NCBI GenBank assembly: GCA_040275305.1
Contig: JBEOJY010000053.1
Span: 51,189 to 115,188 of the forward strand
Source of the DNA: JBEOJY01 sp040275305
Lineage (GTDB): Bacteria > Pseudomonadota > Alphaproteobacteria > UBA9219
Reading direction: 5' to 3'
DNA length: 64,000 nucleotides
A program made the position numbers and the translations under genes. Of this stretch, positions 8,669 to 17,456 are shown piece by piece; position 1 is the first letter of the stretch, and each line of letters begins with the position of its first letter. The notes beneath the pieces were generated by a model. It did not search any database. It was given only the letters and a program-made list of their open reading frames with translations, and was not told the DNA's origin.

Positions 8669-9451
8669 TTACATACGGCTGTTGGTTCGGGCGAGCGTGA
8701 GCGCGTATACCTTTTTTGCGCCAGAAGAGATGAGGGTGCGCGCGCATTCGTCGAGAGTCGCGCCAGTGGTCATTACATCGTCGATTAATACCACGCAGGC
8801 GTTTTGTATTTTAGTTTGATATTTTTTTTGCACGGCGAAGGCTCCAGCGACGTTTTCCTGCCGTTGTTTTCGTGTCCTATGACCTTGCGAGTCCGTGGCG
8901 CGCGTTCTGACGAGCGTTTGCATGCATACAGGTTTTTTTGCTAAGTTTGAGAGGGCTTTGGCTAGCAAAGCGGACTGGTTGTAGCGACGTTTCAACAGCC
9001 GCCAGCGATGGAGGGGGACCGGGGCGATGATATCCGCTTCGCGCCAATAGGGCTCTCCGGCATGGTATATCCAGCTCGCAAGCGCTTGCGCGGCATGGGT
9101 CTGGTCGCCATGCTTGAAGCCTAGAACTATTTTGCGGCTTTTGGTGTCGTAGAGGAATGAGGCGCGAGCCGATGCGAAGATGTGCGGCTTATCTTTGCAG
9201 TCAGGGCATAGCTCCTTGTCATTCATAGGGATTTCAAACGGCATGCCGCAGCCGTGGCACAGAGGCGGCGCGATGAAACTTACGTTTTGCCAGCAGCGAG
9301 GGCAGAGCGCGCCGTTGGTGCCAACGACAGTTCCGCAGGACAGGCATAGTGGCGGAAACAGCAAGTCAAGGAAGGCTTGCGTCATGCCATTGGCAGTTGT
9401 CGAAAGTTGGCTTAACCATGGTGAAATCATGCGCAGGATCATAGGCTGCAC
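8669..9451 (-). CDS. comF: ComF family phosphoribosyltransferase-like protein
   Basis: A 260-residue ComF-type protein, a family linked to DNA uptake and processing of incoming single strands. The N-terminal zinc-ribbon region has four Cys pairs (LCLSCG, LCPRCW, CHGCG, LCPDCK) at about residues 35-85. The C-terminal part is a type I phosphoribosyltransferase fold with the PRPP-binding motif VVLIDDVMTTGATL. RRYNQSALLAKAL is also family-typical. Starts at 9451 or at the internal ATG of MISPWL are both possible; I kept the upstream one. Its 5' end lies close to a divergent methyltransferase gene. Whether this organism is naturally competent is not shown by the window. Confidence 0.9.
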   Translation of the reverse strand: MQPMILRMISPWLSQLSTTANGMTQAFLDLLFPPLCLSCGTVVGTNGALCPRCWQNVSFIAPPLCHGCGMPFEIPMNDKELCPDCKDKPHIFASARASFLYDTKSRKIVLGFKHGDQTHAAQALASWIYHAGEPYWREADIIAPVPLHRWRLLKRRYNQSALLAKALSNLAKKPVCMQTLVRTRATDSQGHRTRKQRQENVAGAFAVQKKYQTKIQNACVVLIDDVMTTGATLDECARTLISSGAKKVYALTLARTNSRM

Positions 9452-9474
9452 GCTTGCGAATGTGGAGAGAGATT

Positions 9475-10296
9475 GTGCCTAACCAGATTGCTATGCTTGC
9501 TGATATTTTTGATCGCCGTATCGCACGGCTCCATCGCGAACGGGCGGCGCGGATGGGAGACGGGGCGCACCCATTGTTGCGCGCGCTTGCGGAGGAGATG
9601 GCGGATCGTTTGCTTGGGGTTAGAAAAGAGTTTCACGACGTGCTTGAGCTGGGAGGAGGAGGCGCTTCCGTTGCGGCGCTGTTACCCCCTTCCGCGCAGC
9701 GCAACGTGGCATTGTCCGACGTGTCAGAATATGCGTTGCGCCGCGTAGATTCCGCAACCTTGGCTGTGGTCGCGGATGAGGAAAATTTGCCGTTCGCGGA
9801 GGGGCGTTTCGATCTGGTTATTTCTCTCTTGTCCCTGTCTTCTGTCAACGATGTTCAAGGGCATTTGCTGACGCTTAAGCGGGCGCTGCGGCCCGGCGGA
9901 CTGTTTATGGCCGCGATGGCAGGAGGGGAAACTTTCGCGGATCTTCGTTCCTGTCTTATGGAGGCCGAGCTTGACCTTTGCGATGGCGCTGGTTCGCGCT
10001 TTTCTCCTATGATCAACATGGTTTCCGCCAGTCGGTTGCTATCACAGGCAGGGTTCGCATTGCCGATCGTGGATCGGGAATTCTGCGTTTTGACTTATTC
10101 CGACATCTTTGCCTTGATGCATGATTTACGGGGGGCGGGGATGACGGCTTTGCATCATAAGCATGCGCGTGAATGGTTGCCGCGATCGGCATTTGTCGAG
10201 GCGGAGAGGCTTTACAGGTCGCGCCATGAATCCTTGCATGATCGTTTGGCAGTTCGGTTGGAACTGTATTTTTTGCATGGCTGGCAGGGGGGATAA
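9475..10296 (+). CDS. SAM-dependent methyltransferase, BioC/NDUFAF5-like
   Basis: A class I methyltransferase-fold protein of about 273 residues. The SAM-binding motif I is LELGGGGASVAALLP, a conserved acidic region follows (VVADEENLPF), and motif post-II is RFDLVISLLSLSSVNDV with LKRALRPGGLFMAAM. The opening IFDRRIARLHRERAARM is characteristic of the NDUFAF5/BioC-like group, common in alphaproteobacteria. I chose the GTG at 9475 because GGAGAGAG lies just upstream; ATG at 9460 or 9493 are alternatives. The first gene is divergent from comF. Mitochondrial NDUFAF5 hydroxylates an arginine in complex I, whereas BioC works in biotin synthesis; the context favours neither. Confidence 0.8.
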   Translation: MPNQIAMLADIFDRRIARLHRERAARMGDGAHPLLRALAEEMADRLLGVRKEFHDVLELGGGGASVAALLPPSAQRNVALSDVSEYALRRVDSATLAVVADEENLPFAEGRFDLVISLLSLSSVNDVQGHLLTLKRALRPGGLFMAAMAGGETFADLRSCLMEAELDLCDGAGSRFSPMINMVSASRLLSQAGFALPIVDREFCVLTYSDIFALMHDLRGAGMTALHHKHAREWLPRSAFVEAERLYRSRHESLHDRLAVRLELYFLHGWQGG

Positions 10297-10340
10297 AAGC
10301 ATGCTCCGCCCATTTGAAAATCCCGAAAAGCAGAAAGAAT

Positions 10341-10460
10341 ATCATCGCTAGGAGTTTCCCGCTTGCAAAGCGGGAGACGACGCGACGATCCTGAGTCGCG
10401 AGAATTGTCCTTTGTGGCTATGGATCGCGTCGTTGCCAGAAGGGGGCTCCTCGCGATGTC
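10341..10460. repeat. dispersed palindromic repeat, family A copy 1
   Basis: A degenerate long inverted repeat between the methyltransferase and the sensor kinase. The outer arms are ATCATCGCTAGGAG on the left and CTCCTCGCGATGTC on the right, with a small inner hairpin CCCGCTTGCAAAGCGGG. It is clearly related to the better preserved copy at 12268-12387. Transcribed, it would form a long stem upstream of the kinase gene. Confidence 0.75.
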
Positions 10461-10532
10461 GGCCCTTGTTGCTTTTTCGGGGTTCCAATCCTACGGAGTA
10501 TATTTCAAAACATATGTTGCGCGGCACTGTGA

Positions 10533-12173
10533 ATGGATTATTCTGTGAGCGTTTCCCGCCTTTACGGAATTCCTCCCTTGTTGCATTCCGATATCTTCAA
10601 AACTGCCAAGAAAAGCGATGAGAAGCTTCCGTCGGGCGCGGACAGCAACTCGGTCGAGATGCAGCGCGTCTTACTGCCTTATGCCGTCATGGGCAACAAG
10701 ATCAACTTGCCCTTTGTCGTGACGGCGATAGGGCTGTTGTTGTCGGTGCTGCTGTTTTACGTGATGGAACAGGGCCTTAAAGGCGCGAATGCTCCGATCA
10801 ATGTTTGGCAGGAGATTGCGCGAGCGAGTCAGGGTAAGGTTACGATGGGCATCCCGTGGATCGGGTTGTTGCCTTACATCGAGTTGATTATTGGGTTGTT
10901 GTTGACGTGGGTGCTGGTCATGTATTTGAACCTTGCCCATTCTCGGAATCGAGAGGCGGCGAATCTTGCCCGTTCCCTGCACATCGTCAACGAAGAGTTG
11001 GCGCATAAAGTCGCGCAGGAAGAGTGCATGGCGCTTGCGTTGCGTGAAAGCGAACGCAGCTATCGCCTTGTTTTCGAGAACACGAATATCGGGCTGTGCC
11101 GCATTGCGGAATCCGGCGAGTGGCTTCGGGTTAATCGCGCGGTCGCGACGATGCTTGGATATAGCACGCCGCAAGATTTGTCGACGTCGCAACCTGACAA
11201 GCAAGGTAAGCTGTTCGCCAATCCCGACGCTCGTAGTGAGCTGTTCGCTCAGTTGCGCAGCGACGCGCCGCGTGAGAAGGACATTGAGCTACGAAGGAAA
11301 GACGGAGCTACTGTGTGGGTTAGCATGGGGGGGTGCTTTGTCGAGGATGTAAGGGAAAGCGCGGGGCATTTTGAATGTACGCTGTTTGACCTTACCGAGC
11401 GCAGGAAGGTAGAAGCGGCGCTTGTGCAAGCAAAAGAGCAGGCCGATTTTGCGAATCGTAGCAAGTCCGAATTTCTTGCGAATATGAGCCATGAGCTGCG
11501 CACGCCGTTGAACGCGATTATAGGATTTTCTGAGATTATCAAGGATCAGCTTTTCGGTCCCGTGGGGCAGCCGCAGTATGTCGAATATGCGCGCGACATT
11601 TATGACAGCGGCGCGTTGCTGCTTTCGCTCATTAACGATATTCTGGATATGTCTAAAATCGAGGCGGGCAAACGGCCTCTTGTCGACGCGACGCTTGATC
11701 TTGGCCATGTCGTGCACTCTGTCGTTAGACTGGTCGCTTCGCGGGCTAAGCTAGGCAAACTAAAATTGACGGCGCATGTGCCTGAGGAGTTGCCTTGTTT
11801 GTGTGGCGAGGAGAAAGCTGTAAAGCAGATCCTTACGAATATTCTTTCCAACGCGATCAAATTCACGCCGGAGGGGGGCGAAGTCTCACTCGACGCTTTT
11901 CGCGACGATTTTGGGAGGTTATGCGTTCGGATCAAGGACACTGGCATTGGAATAGCGCCGGAGGATGTTGCCGTGGCGATGCAGCCGTTCGGCCAGATTG
12001 AAAGCTCGTTGAGCCGTAAGCATCAAGGCACAGGGCTTGGGTTGCCGTTGACCAAGGCGCTTGTGGAACTGCATGGCGGCGTGCTTGATCTGCAAAGCAG
12101 GCCGGGGGAAGGCACGGCAGTGACTGTGATTTTTCCGGCGGGCCGGGTGGTGGGTAAATGCGCGGTTTCGTAG
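10533..12173 (+). CDS. PAS-containing membrane sensor histidine kinase
   Basis: A hybrid-free sensor kinase of 546 residues. Two membrane helices at about residues 49-70 and 108-132 frame a short periplasmic loop. A coiled linker leads to a PAS domain (about 160-290: ESERSYRLVFENTNIGLCRIAE). The dimerisation/phosphoacceptor helix is FLANMSHELRTPLNAIIGF, with the phosphorylated His near residue 320. The ATPase domain has N-box NAIKFTPEGGEV, G1 IKDTGIGIAPEDV, and G2 GTGLGLPLTKALVELHGG. No response regulator gene is adjacent, so its partner lies elsewhere. The start is uncertain because the region before residue 40 overlaps repeat-like DNA; an ATG at 10659 is an alternative. Confidence 0.88.
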   Translation: MDYSVSVSRLYGIPPLLHSDIFKTAKKSDEKLPSGADSNSVEMQRVLLPYAVMGNKINLPFVVTAIGLLLSVLLFYVMEQGLKGANAPINVWQEIARASQGKVTMGIPWIGLLPYIELIIGLLLTWVLVMYLNLAHSRNREAANLARSLHIVNEELAHKVAQEECMALALRESERSYRLVFENTNIGLCRIAESGEWLRVNRAVATMLGYSTPQDLSTSQPDKQGKLFANPDARSELFAQLRSDAPREKDIELRRKDGATVWVSMGGCFVEDVRESAGHFECTLFDLTERRKVEAALVQAKEQADFANRSKSEFLANMSHELRTPLNAIIGFSEIIKDQLFGPVGQPQYVEYARDIYDSGALLLSLINDILDMSKIEAGKRPLVDATLDLGHVVHSVVRLVASRAKLGKLKLTAHVPEELPCLCGEEKAVKQILTNILSNAIKFTPEGGEVSLDAFRDDFGRLCVRIKDTGIGIAPEDVAVAMQPFGQIESSLSRKHQGTGLGLPLTKALVELHGGVLDLQSRPGEGTAVTVIFPAGRVVGKCAVS

Positions 12174-12216
12174 GGCTGTCATCGCGGCTTGAACGTTACG
12201 AAACGCTGAAAAGTTG

Positions 12217-12438
12217 TAACTCCCAAGCGGTGCATGTGTTATGAAGGCAAGCTTTGCAAGAAGGATCGTCATTGCGAGGAGCTTCCTTCAGGCGACGAAG
12301 CAATCCAGAGTCGCAAGAACAACCCCTGACGATTCTGGATTGCCACGTCGTCTCCCGCCTTCGGCGGGAAACTTCTCGCAATGACAGTCCTTTTTTCGGC
12401 TTTTGTCCATTTTCATACCGAGAACGGGTTGGGTGTTA
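12217..12438. repeat. dispersed palindromic repeat, family A copy 2 (best copy)
   Basis: Core inverted repeat 12268-12387: left arm GTCATTGCGAGGAGCTTCC, right arm GGGAAACTTCTCGCAATGAC, with a second nested pair around ACGAAGCAATCCAGA and TCTGGATTGCCACGTCGT. The outer flanks GTAACTCCCAAGC (12217) and GGGTTGGGTGTTAC (to 12438) match the ends of the repeats at 54323-54621 and 62978-63141, so the unit is probably about 220 bases. It fills the gap between the kinase and the FadN-like gene and leaves no room for another gene. Confidence 0.85.
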
Positions 12439-12472
12439 CGAAAAGTCGCGACTTTGTCAATCGGCTTCTATT

Positions 12473-14827
12473 CTAATTTCTGAGCGGTTTTCCCGTGTTC
12501 AGCATATGCGAGATACGCGCGATTGTTTCGGGGGTCTGGATCAGCTTCATGAATTCGCGTCGCTCAAATTCGAGCATTTGCGATTCCGCCGTCATTTCAG
12601 CTATTTTGAGCTCGCCGGAGCCGCAGACGACGTTCGCGAGCGCTTTGGCGACGGTGACGTCGTGGGGCTGCGCTTTGCCCAGCAGGCGAAATCCTTCGAT
12701 GGCCAAATTAAGCGCGGCGCGTCCTGTGGCTCCGGGAAGATTGAACGACCATGGTTCCGGTGGCTTGTAGTCTTTGGCGAGATCAAGCGCGCGTTGCTTC
12801 GCATCAAAGAGCAGCCGGTCCCTGTTCATGGTGATTCCATCGCTGGCGCGCAGGAAACCCATGTCCTGCCCTTCCTGCGCTGAGGTCGAGACTTTTGCCA
12901 TGCTTAGGGTTTCGAAGACCTGACTTACGGGTGGGATTGGGCCGCCGAAGCGCTTTTTGGCCGTGATGGCGCGGCCCAGCATTTGCGCGCATCCTCCCCA
13001 GCTTGGGATAAGCCCAACTCCTGCCTCCACTAAGCCAATATAGGTTTCGGCGTGCGCTTGCGTGGCGGAGCTGTGCAGCGTCAGTTCGCATGCTCCACCT
13101 AACGTCATGCCATATGGCGCGGCCACGGTCGGGAAGGGCGCGAAGCGTAGCGCTTGATAGGTTTCATGGCCTTGCTTGACCATATTCTCGATGGCCGGAA
13201 ACATTTCGATGTTGATGGCGAAGAGTGCTAGCCCTAGATTCGCGCCGACCGAGAAATTTTCCGCTTCGTTATAAACGACAAGCGCTTTCCAGCGATTTGA
13301 TTTGTCGGCTTGCGAGGTCGTGACGATCTCGATGGCCTTCTTGATCATATCAAGGACGTTCGGGTCTATCGCGTTCATCTTGGTATGGAATTCGAGGCAC
13401 AGGACTCCGTCTCCGATATCCCACAGGCTGGCCGAGCCGCTTTTTTCAACTGGCTTGCTCGTAAGTTTGATATCCGAGAGCATGAGCACGCCAGAGGACC
13501 TGCGCACGGGCTGGTATTCGCCGTCGACGGTCAGGAATTGCAGTTTACCATTGTCGACGCGGTAGAAGGGGCGGTTGCTGATTTTTAGAAGCAGCGATGG
13601 AATTGGCTTGCGTTCGCTTTTCAGGCGCACGGAGAACCACTCGACGCCGAGCTTGTCGAGCAATTCGAATGGGCCGTAGCGCCAGTTGAATCCGAGCCGC
13701 ATGGCGGAGTCGACCGCGACGATATCGTCGGCGATTTGCGGCACGAGCGAGGCGGCGTAGCTTAGCGTTTGCGATAGGACTGTCCATGCGTAGAGGCCGA
13801 TGCGTCCGGGGGTTTCGCAGAGCGCGCGCAGGTTCTTTCCGGCGGCCTCGATTTCCGGGAGCTTGGCTTTTTCCGATTTTCTGTAATCGCCTGTTTTGAG
13901 GTCGAGCGTTTCTTTGACCTTGCCGTTCGGCGTCACGTTCATGCGGTAGAAGCCGCCCTTGCCTTTGCGTCCGGTATAGCCTTCGGCGATCATTTCTTTT
14001 ATGAGCAAATGCTCGCGGAAATAGATTTTCCATGCGTCATCCGATGGCAGAGTCATCATAAAGCTCTGCGCGATGTGCGGCATCAGGTCGAGGCCGATAA
14101 GGTCCAGCAGTCCGAATATGCCTGTTTTGGGCATGCCTGCGGGCTTGCCGAACACGGCGTCCGCTTCTTCCACGGTTAAGCCGAGATCGAAGGCGGCGTT
14201 AACGGCAACTTGAATAAAAAAGACGCCGAGGCGGTTCGCGATGAAGCCCGGCGTGTCCTTGGCCATGACGACGCCTTTGCCGAGGCTGCGGTCGCAGAAA
14301 TCGCGCAGGATTTCTATGGCGTCTTTGCGCGTGGCGGGGCCGATGACCATTTCCATCAGACGCATGTAGCGTGGCGGGTTGAAGAAATGGGTGACGAGAA
14401 AGTCTTTGGCGAAGCTTTCCGGCAGACCTTCGGTCAGCACCTTGATTGGTAGCGTGGAGGTGTTGGACGAGACGACGGATCCGGGCTTGCGGACGGATTC
14501 AAGCTTTCTGTAGAGATCTTGCTTGATTTGCTGATTTTCAAGGACGGCTTCCACGATCCAGTCTGCGTTCTTGAGTTCGTCTAGATCGTCTTCGAGGTTG
14601 CCGGGCGTGATGAGCTTCGCGCGAGACGATGCCATGAAGGGGGATGGTTTGGTTTTTCTGAGTCGTTCGATGGCTTGTTTTGCCAGAGCAGAACGGTCGG
14701 CGCCGCCTTTGGGGACGATATCGAGTAGCAGGACAGGGATCCCAGCGTTGGCAATGTGGGCGGCGATTTGGCTGCCCATCACACCGGAGCCGATTACGGC
14801 AACTTTTTGGATAAATGCGTTAGACAT
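12473..14827 (-). CDS. bifunctional 3-hydroxyacyl-CoA dehydrogenase/enoyl-CoA hydratase (FadN-like)
   Basis: A 784-residue beta-oxidation enzyme. The N-terminal Rossmann domain binds NAD (KVAVIGSGVMGSQIAAHIANAG) and carries the catalytic His region VTHFFNPPRYMRLMEMV. The helical dehydrogenase C-domains follow (GFIANRLGVFFIQVAV). The last third, from about residue 480, is crotonase-like (TKMNAIDPNVLDMI, GGACELTLHS, EAGVGLIPSWGG). This order, dehydrogenase first and hydratase last, is that of FadN/YusL-type proteins and is the reverse of FadB/FadJ. It reads in the same direction as the thiolase at 15185-16324 with a repeat element between them, so together they would hydrate, oxidise and cleave acyl-CoA. 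Confidence 0.92.
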   Translation of the reverse strand: MSNAFIQKVAVIGSGVMGSQIAAHIANAGIPVLLLDIVPKGGADRSALAKQAIERLRKTKPSPFMASSRAKLITPGNLEDDLDELKNADWIVEAVLENQQIKQDLYRKLESVRKPGSVVSSNTSTLPIKVLTEGLPESFAKDFLVTHFFNPPRYMRLMEMVIGPATRKDAIEILRDFCDRSLGKGVVMAKDTPGFIANRLGVFFIQVAVNAAFDLGLTVEEADAVFGKPAGMPKTGIFGLLDLIGLDLMPHIAQSFMMTLPSDDAWKIYFREHLLIKEMIAEGYTGRKGKGGFYRMNVTPNGKVKETLDLKTGDYRKSEKAKLPEIEAAGKNLRALCETPGRIGLYAWTVLSQTLSYAASLVPQIADDIVAVDSAMRLGFNWRYGPFELLDKLGVEWFSVRLKSERKPIPSLLLKISNRPFYRVDNGKLQFLTVDGEYQPVRRSSGVLMLSDIKLTSKPVEKSGSASLWDIGDGVLCLEFHTKMNAIDPNVLDMIKKAIEIVTTSQADKSNRWKALVVYNEAENFSVGANLGLALFAINIEMFPAIENMVKQGHETYQALRFAPFPTVAAPYGMTLGGACELTLHSSATQAHAETYIGLVEAGVGLIPSWGGCAQMLGRAITAKKRFGGPIPPVSQVFETLSMAKVSTSAQEGQDMGFLRASDGITMNRDRLLFDAKQRALDLAKDYKPPEPWSFNLPGATGRAALNLAIEGFRLLGKAQPHDVTVAKALANVVCGSGELKIAEMTAESQMLEFERREFMKLIQTPETIARISHMLNTGKPLRN

Positions 14828-14954
14828 GCGGATGGCCTGTTATGGAGGTGGTCTGTATTACGGGGCAAACAAGGCGTGATATCTTTCCACTTTTGCATGA
14901 TGCTTGTCCTGTGGCTAAACTTTGCCAAATTTTCGCCTGCAACGGGTAGATATC

Positions 14955-15174
14955 TATACTCATCGCGCATGAAGAGTTGGGAGCATTTTCGCCAATGGCG
15001 CGGCGTAACGCCCCTCGCCCTCCATAGGAGGGAGAGGGGTTGGGGTGAGGGTGGAGTCTGGATTTAAACGGCTGACTCTCCCCATCACCCCAGCCCTCTC
15101 CCCCTCGCGGGGGCGAGGGAGTCGCGTCTTGCTTGTGGCAAGGCCACGCCAATTCTTCATACGCGATGGGTATA
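14955..15174. repeat. MITE-like dispersed repeat, family B copy 1
   Basis: A 220-base element with terminal inverted repeats: TATACTCATCGCGCATGAAGAG at the left and the complement of it, ending CGCGATGGGTATA, at the right. Inside are two strong G/C hairpins (CCCTCTCCCCCTCGCGGGGGCGAGGG type). It lies exactly between the FadN-like gene and the thiolase gene, which are otherwise co-directional, so it may terminate or attenuate the operon. Related copies occur at 56950-57170 and 62481-62570. Confidence 0.85.
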
Positions 15175-15184
15175 GAATTTGGAT

Positions 15185-16324
15185 TCACTCCATCGCCTCC
15201 AGAATCGTCGCGATGCCTTGGCCGCCGCCGATGCATTGCGTGGCGAGCGCATATTTTTTCTTTTCACGTTTGAGGAGTTGCGCGGCTTTGCCGACGATGC
15301 GCGCTCCTGTTGCGCCAAGCGGGTGGCCGAGCGCAATCGCGCCACCGTCGATATTGACGCGGCCCATGTCGATGTTTAGGTCGCGCATGCAGGCGATGGA
15401 CTGGCTGGCGAAGGCTTCGTTTAGCTCGACGATGTCGATATCCTTGATCGTGAGGTTCGCGCGCGCGAGCGCTTTTTTGGTTGCCGCTACGGGGCCGATG
15501 CCCATGATTTCCGGCTCGCAGCCCGCGACGGCTATGGATTTGATTCGCGCGAGGATTTGCAGGTGGTTTCTGCGCGCGTAGTCTTCGCTGGTGACGAGGA
15601 CGGCGGCGGCCCCGTCGGTCAGAGGCGAGGCGGTTCCGGCGGTGACTACGCCTTTGTCGAGGAAGGCGGGCTTGAGTTCAGACAGCTTGTCAAGAGTCGT
15701 GTTGCCGCGCAGGCAGGTATCTTTGTCGATGACGCCATGGGGGGTTGTGATTGGGACGATTTCTTCACGCAATTTGCCGACGACTTGCGCGACGCTGGCC
15801 TTGGTCTGGGACTGCACGGCGAAGGCTTCCTGTTCGCGGCGCGTGATGCCGTATTGTTTGGCGACGTTTTCGGCGGTGATGCCCATGCCTATATAGGCTT
15901 GTGGGTATCTGGCTTCCAGCGCGGGGTTCGGCATGGGGTTGTAGCCGCCCATGGGGACGCGTGACATGGATTCGACGCCTGCGCAGATAAAGGCTTCTCC
16001 GGCGCCCATCATGATGGCTCCGGCGGCGCTGTGGATCGCTTGCATGGAGGAACCGCAGAAGCGGTTGATGGTGGTGGCGGCGACGCTGTGCGGGAGTTTG
16101 GCCATAAAGACGGTCAGGCGGGCGATGTTTAGCCCTTGTTCGCCTTCGGGAAAGGCGCATCCCATAAGAAGATCCTCAATTTCCGCAGGGTCGATTTTGC
16201 TGCGTTCGATCAGGGCGCTGATGACGCTTGAAGCTAATTCATCCGGCCTGACGTCGACCAGTTCGCCTTTCATGGCGAAGCAAAAGGGCGAACGGGCGTA
16301 ACCTGCGATGACAGCGGACGGCAT
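15185..16324 (-). CDS. acetyl-CoA acyltransferase (thiolase)
   Basis: A thiolase of 379 residues that releases acetyl-CoA from 3-ketoacyl-CoA (or condenses two acetyl-CoA). The nucleophilic Cys is in NRFCGSSMQAIHSA (about residue 86). The catalytic His and second Cys lie in GGAIALGHPLGATGAR and ATQCIGGGQGIATI, and NEAFASQSIACM is also conserved. The ATG at 16324 is preferred because GAGGAG precedes it and the family starts at PSAVIAGYARSPF; the ATG at 16354 is upstream. Pairing with the FadN-like gene favours a degradative role. It is divergent from asd. Confidence 0.93.
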   Translation of the reverse strand: MPSAVIAGYARSPFCFAMKGELVDVRPDELASSVISALIERSKIDPAEIEDLLMGCAFPEGEQGLNIARLTVFMAKLPHSVAATTINRFCGSSMQAIHSAAGAIMMGAGEAFICAGVESMSRVPMGGYNPMPNPALEARYPQAYIGMGITAENVAKQYGITRREQEAFAVQSQTKASVAQVVGKLREEIVPITTPHGVIDKDTCLRGNTTLDKLSELKPAFLDKGVVTAGTASPLTDGAAAVLVTSEDYARRNHLQILARIKSIAVAGCEPEIMGIGPVAATKKALARANLTIKDIDIVELNEAFASQSIACMRDLNIDMGRVNIDGGAIALGHPLGATGARIVGKAAQLLKREKKKYALATQCIGGGQGIATILEAME

Positions 16325-16429
16325 CTTGACGCGCTCCTCATGGACAAAGGACAAGGCTATCTGTTAGGAGAGGTAGGACACATTCGTGATTTTAGTTATC
16401 ATACTGTTGAGTTTGGCGAAAGGAATTCC

Positions 16430-17449
16430 ATGAAAAGCTATAAAGTTGCCGTCGTTGGCGCTACTGGGGCAGTTGGACGCGAGATGCTTAAGACGCTGGC
16501 GGAGCGCGAGTTTCCGGTCAGCGAGGTTTTCGCTTTGGCATCCGGGCGTTCGGCGGGCGAGGTAGTCAGCTTCGGTGACGAGAAGACTTTGAGGGTCACC
16601 GATCTTGCCGCGTTCGATTTCAAGGGAGTTGATATTTGTTTGTCGTCGGCGGGCGCTAAAATTTCCGCCGAGTTCGCGCCACGCGCTGGGGCGACTGGCT
16701 GCGTTGTCATCGACAATACGTCGCATTTTCGCATGGATAAGGATGTGCCGTTGATCGTGCCGGAAGTGAATCCCGGCGCGATTGCCGAATACAAGAAGCG
16801 CAACATCATCGCTAATCCGAATTGTTCGACCATTCAGATGCTCGTGGCGCTCAAGCCCTTGCACGATCTGGCGACGATCAAGCGCATCGTAGTTTCGACC
16901 TATCAATCGGTGTCGGGCGCTGGCAAGGAGGCTATGGACGAGCTGTTCACGCAGACTCGCGCAATTTACGTGAATGATCCGATCGTTAAGGAGCAATTTC
17001 GCAAGCAGATCGCGTTCAATGTGATTCCGCAAATTGATATTTTCATGGATGATGGTTCGACCAAGGAAGAATGGAAGATGGTGGCCGAGACCAAGAAGAT
17101 TCTTGATCCCAAGATCGAGGTCACGGCGACTTGCGTGCGTGTGCCTGTTTTCATCTGCCATTCAGAGGCTGTGAATGTGGAGTTCGAGAAGCCGATTACG
17201 GTGGCTGAGGCGCGCGACGCGCTGGCGCATGCGCCGGGGGTCACCGTGATCGACCATCGCCACGAGGAAGGCTTTGTGACTCCGGCGGAATGCACCGGCG
17301 AGGACGATACCTTTGTTAGCCGTATTCGCAAGGATCCTACGGTGCCGAATGGTCTAAACCTTTGGATCGTGGCCGATAATCTGCGCAAGGGCGCGGCGCT
17401 GAATGCCGTGCAGATTGCGGAGATTCTGGCTAGGGATAATCTGGTGTAA
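16430..17449 (+). CDS. asd: aspartate-semialdehyde dehydrogenase
   Basis: This 339-residue enzyme reduces aspartyl phosphate to the semialdehyde, the branch point to lysine/diaminopimelate, threonine and methionine. The NADP-binding motif is VAVVGATGAVGREML; the active-site Cys is in NPNCSTIQML (about residue 129). The substrate-binding QIAFNVIPQID and the downstream TCVRVPVFICHSE are conserved. The start at 16430 has AAAGGAA just upstream; the longer frame from 16340 adds unconserved residues. It stands alone, divergent from the thiolase gene. Confidence 0.96.
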   Translation: MKSYKVAVVGATGAVGREMLKTLAEREFPVSEVFALASGRSAGEVVSFGDEKTLRVTDLAAFDFKGVDICLSSAGAKISAEFAPRAGATGCVVIDNTSHFRMDKDVPLIVPEVNPGAIAEYKKRNIIANPNCSTIQMLVALKPLHDLATIKRIVVSTYQSVSGAGKEAMDELFTQTRAIYVNDPIVKEQFRKQIAFNVIPQIDIFMDDGSTKEEWKMVAETKKILDPKIEVTATCVRVPVFICHSEAVNVEFEKPITVAEARDALAHAPGVTVIDHRHEEGFVTPAECTGEDDTFVSRIRKDPTVPNGLNLWIVADNLRKGAALNAVQIAEILARDNLV

Positions 17450-17456
17450 TCGTCCA

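Noticed and set aside
14820..15236. Small frames within the 15-kb repeat
   Set aside because: They lie inside the inverted-repeat element and read the same on both strands.
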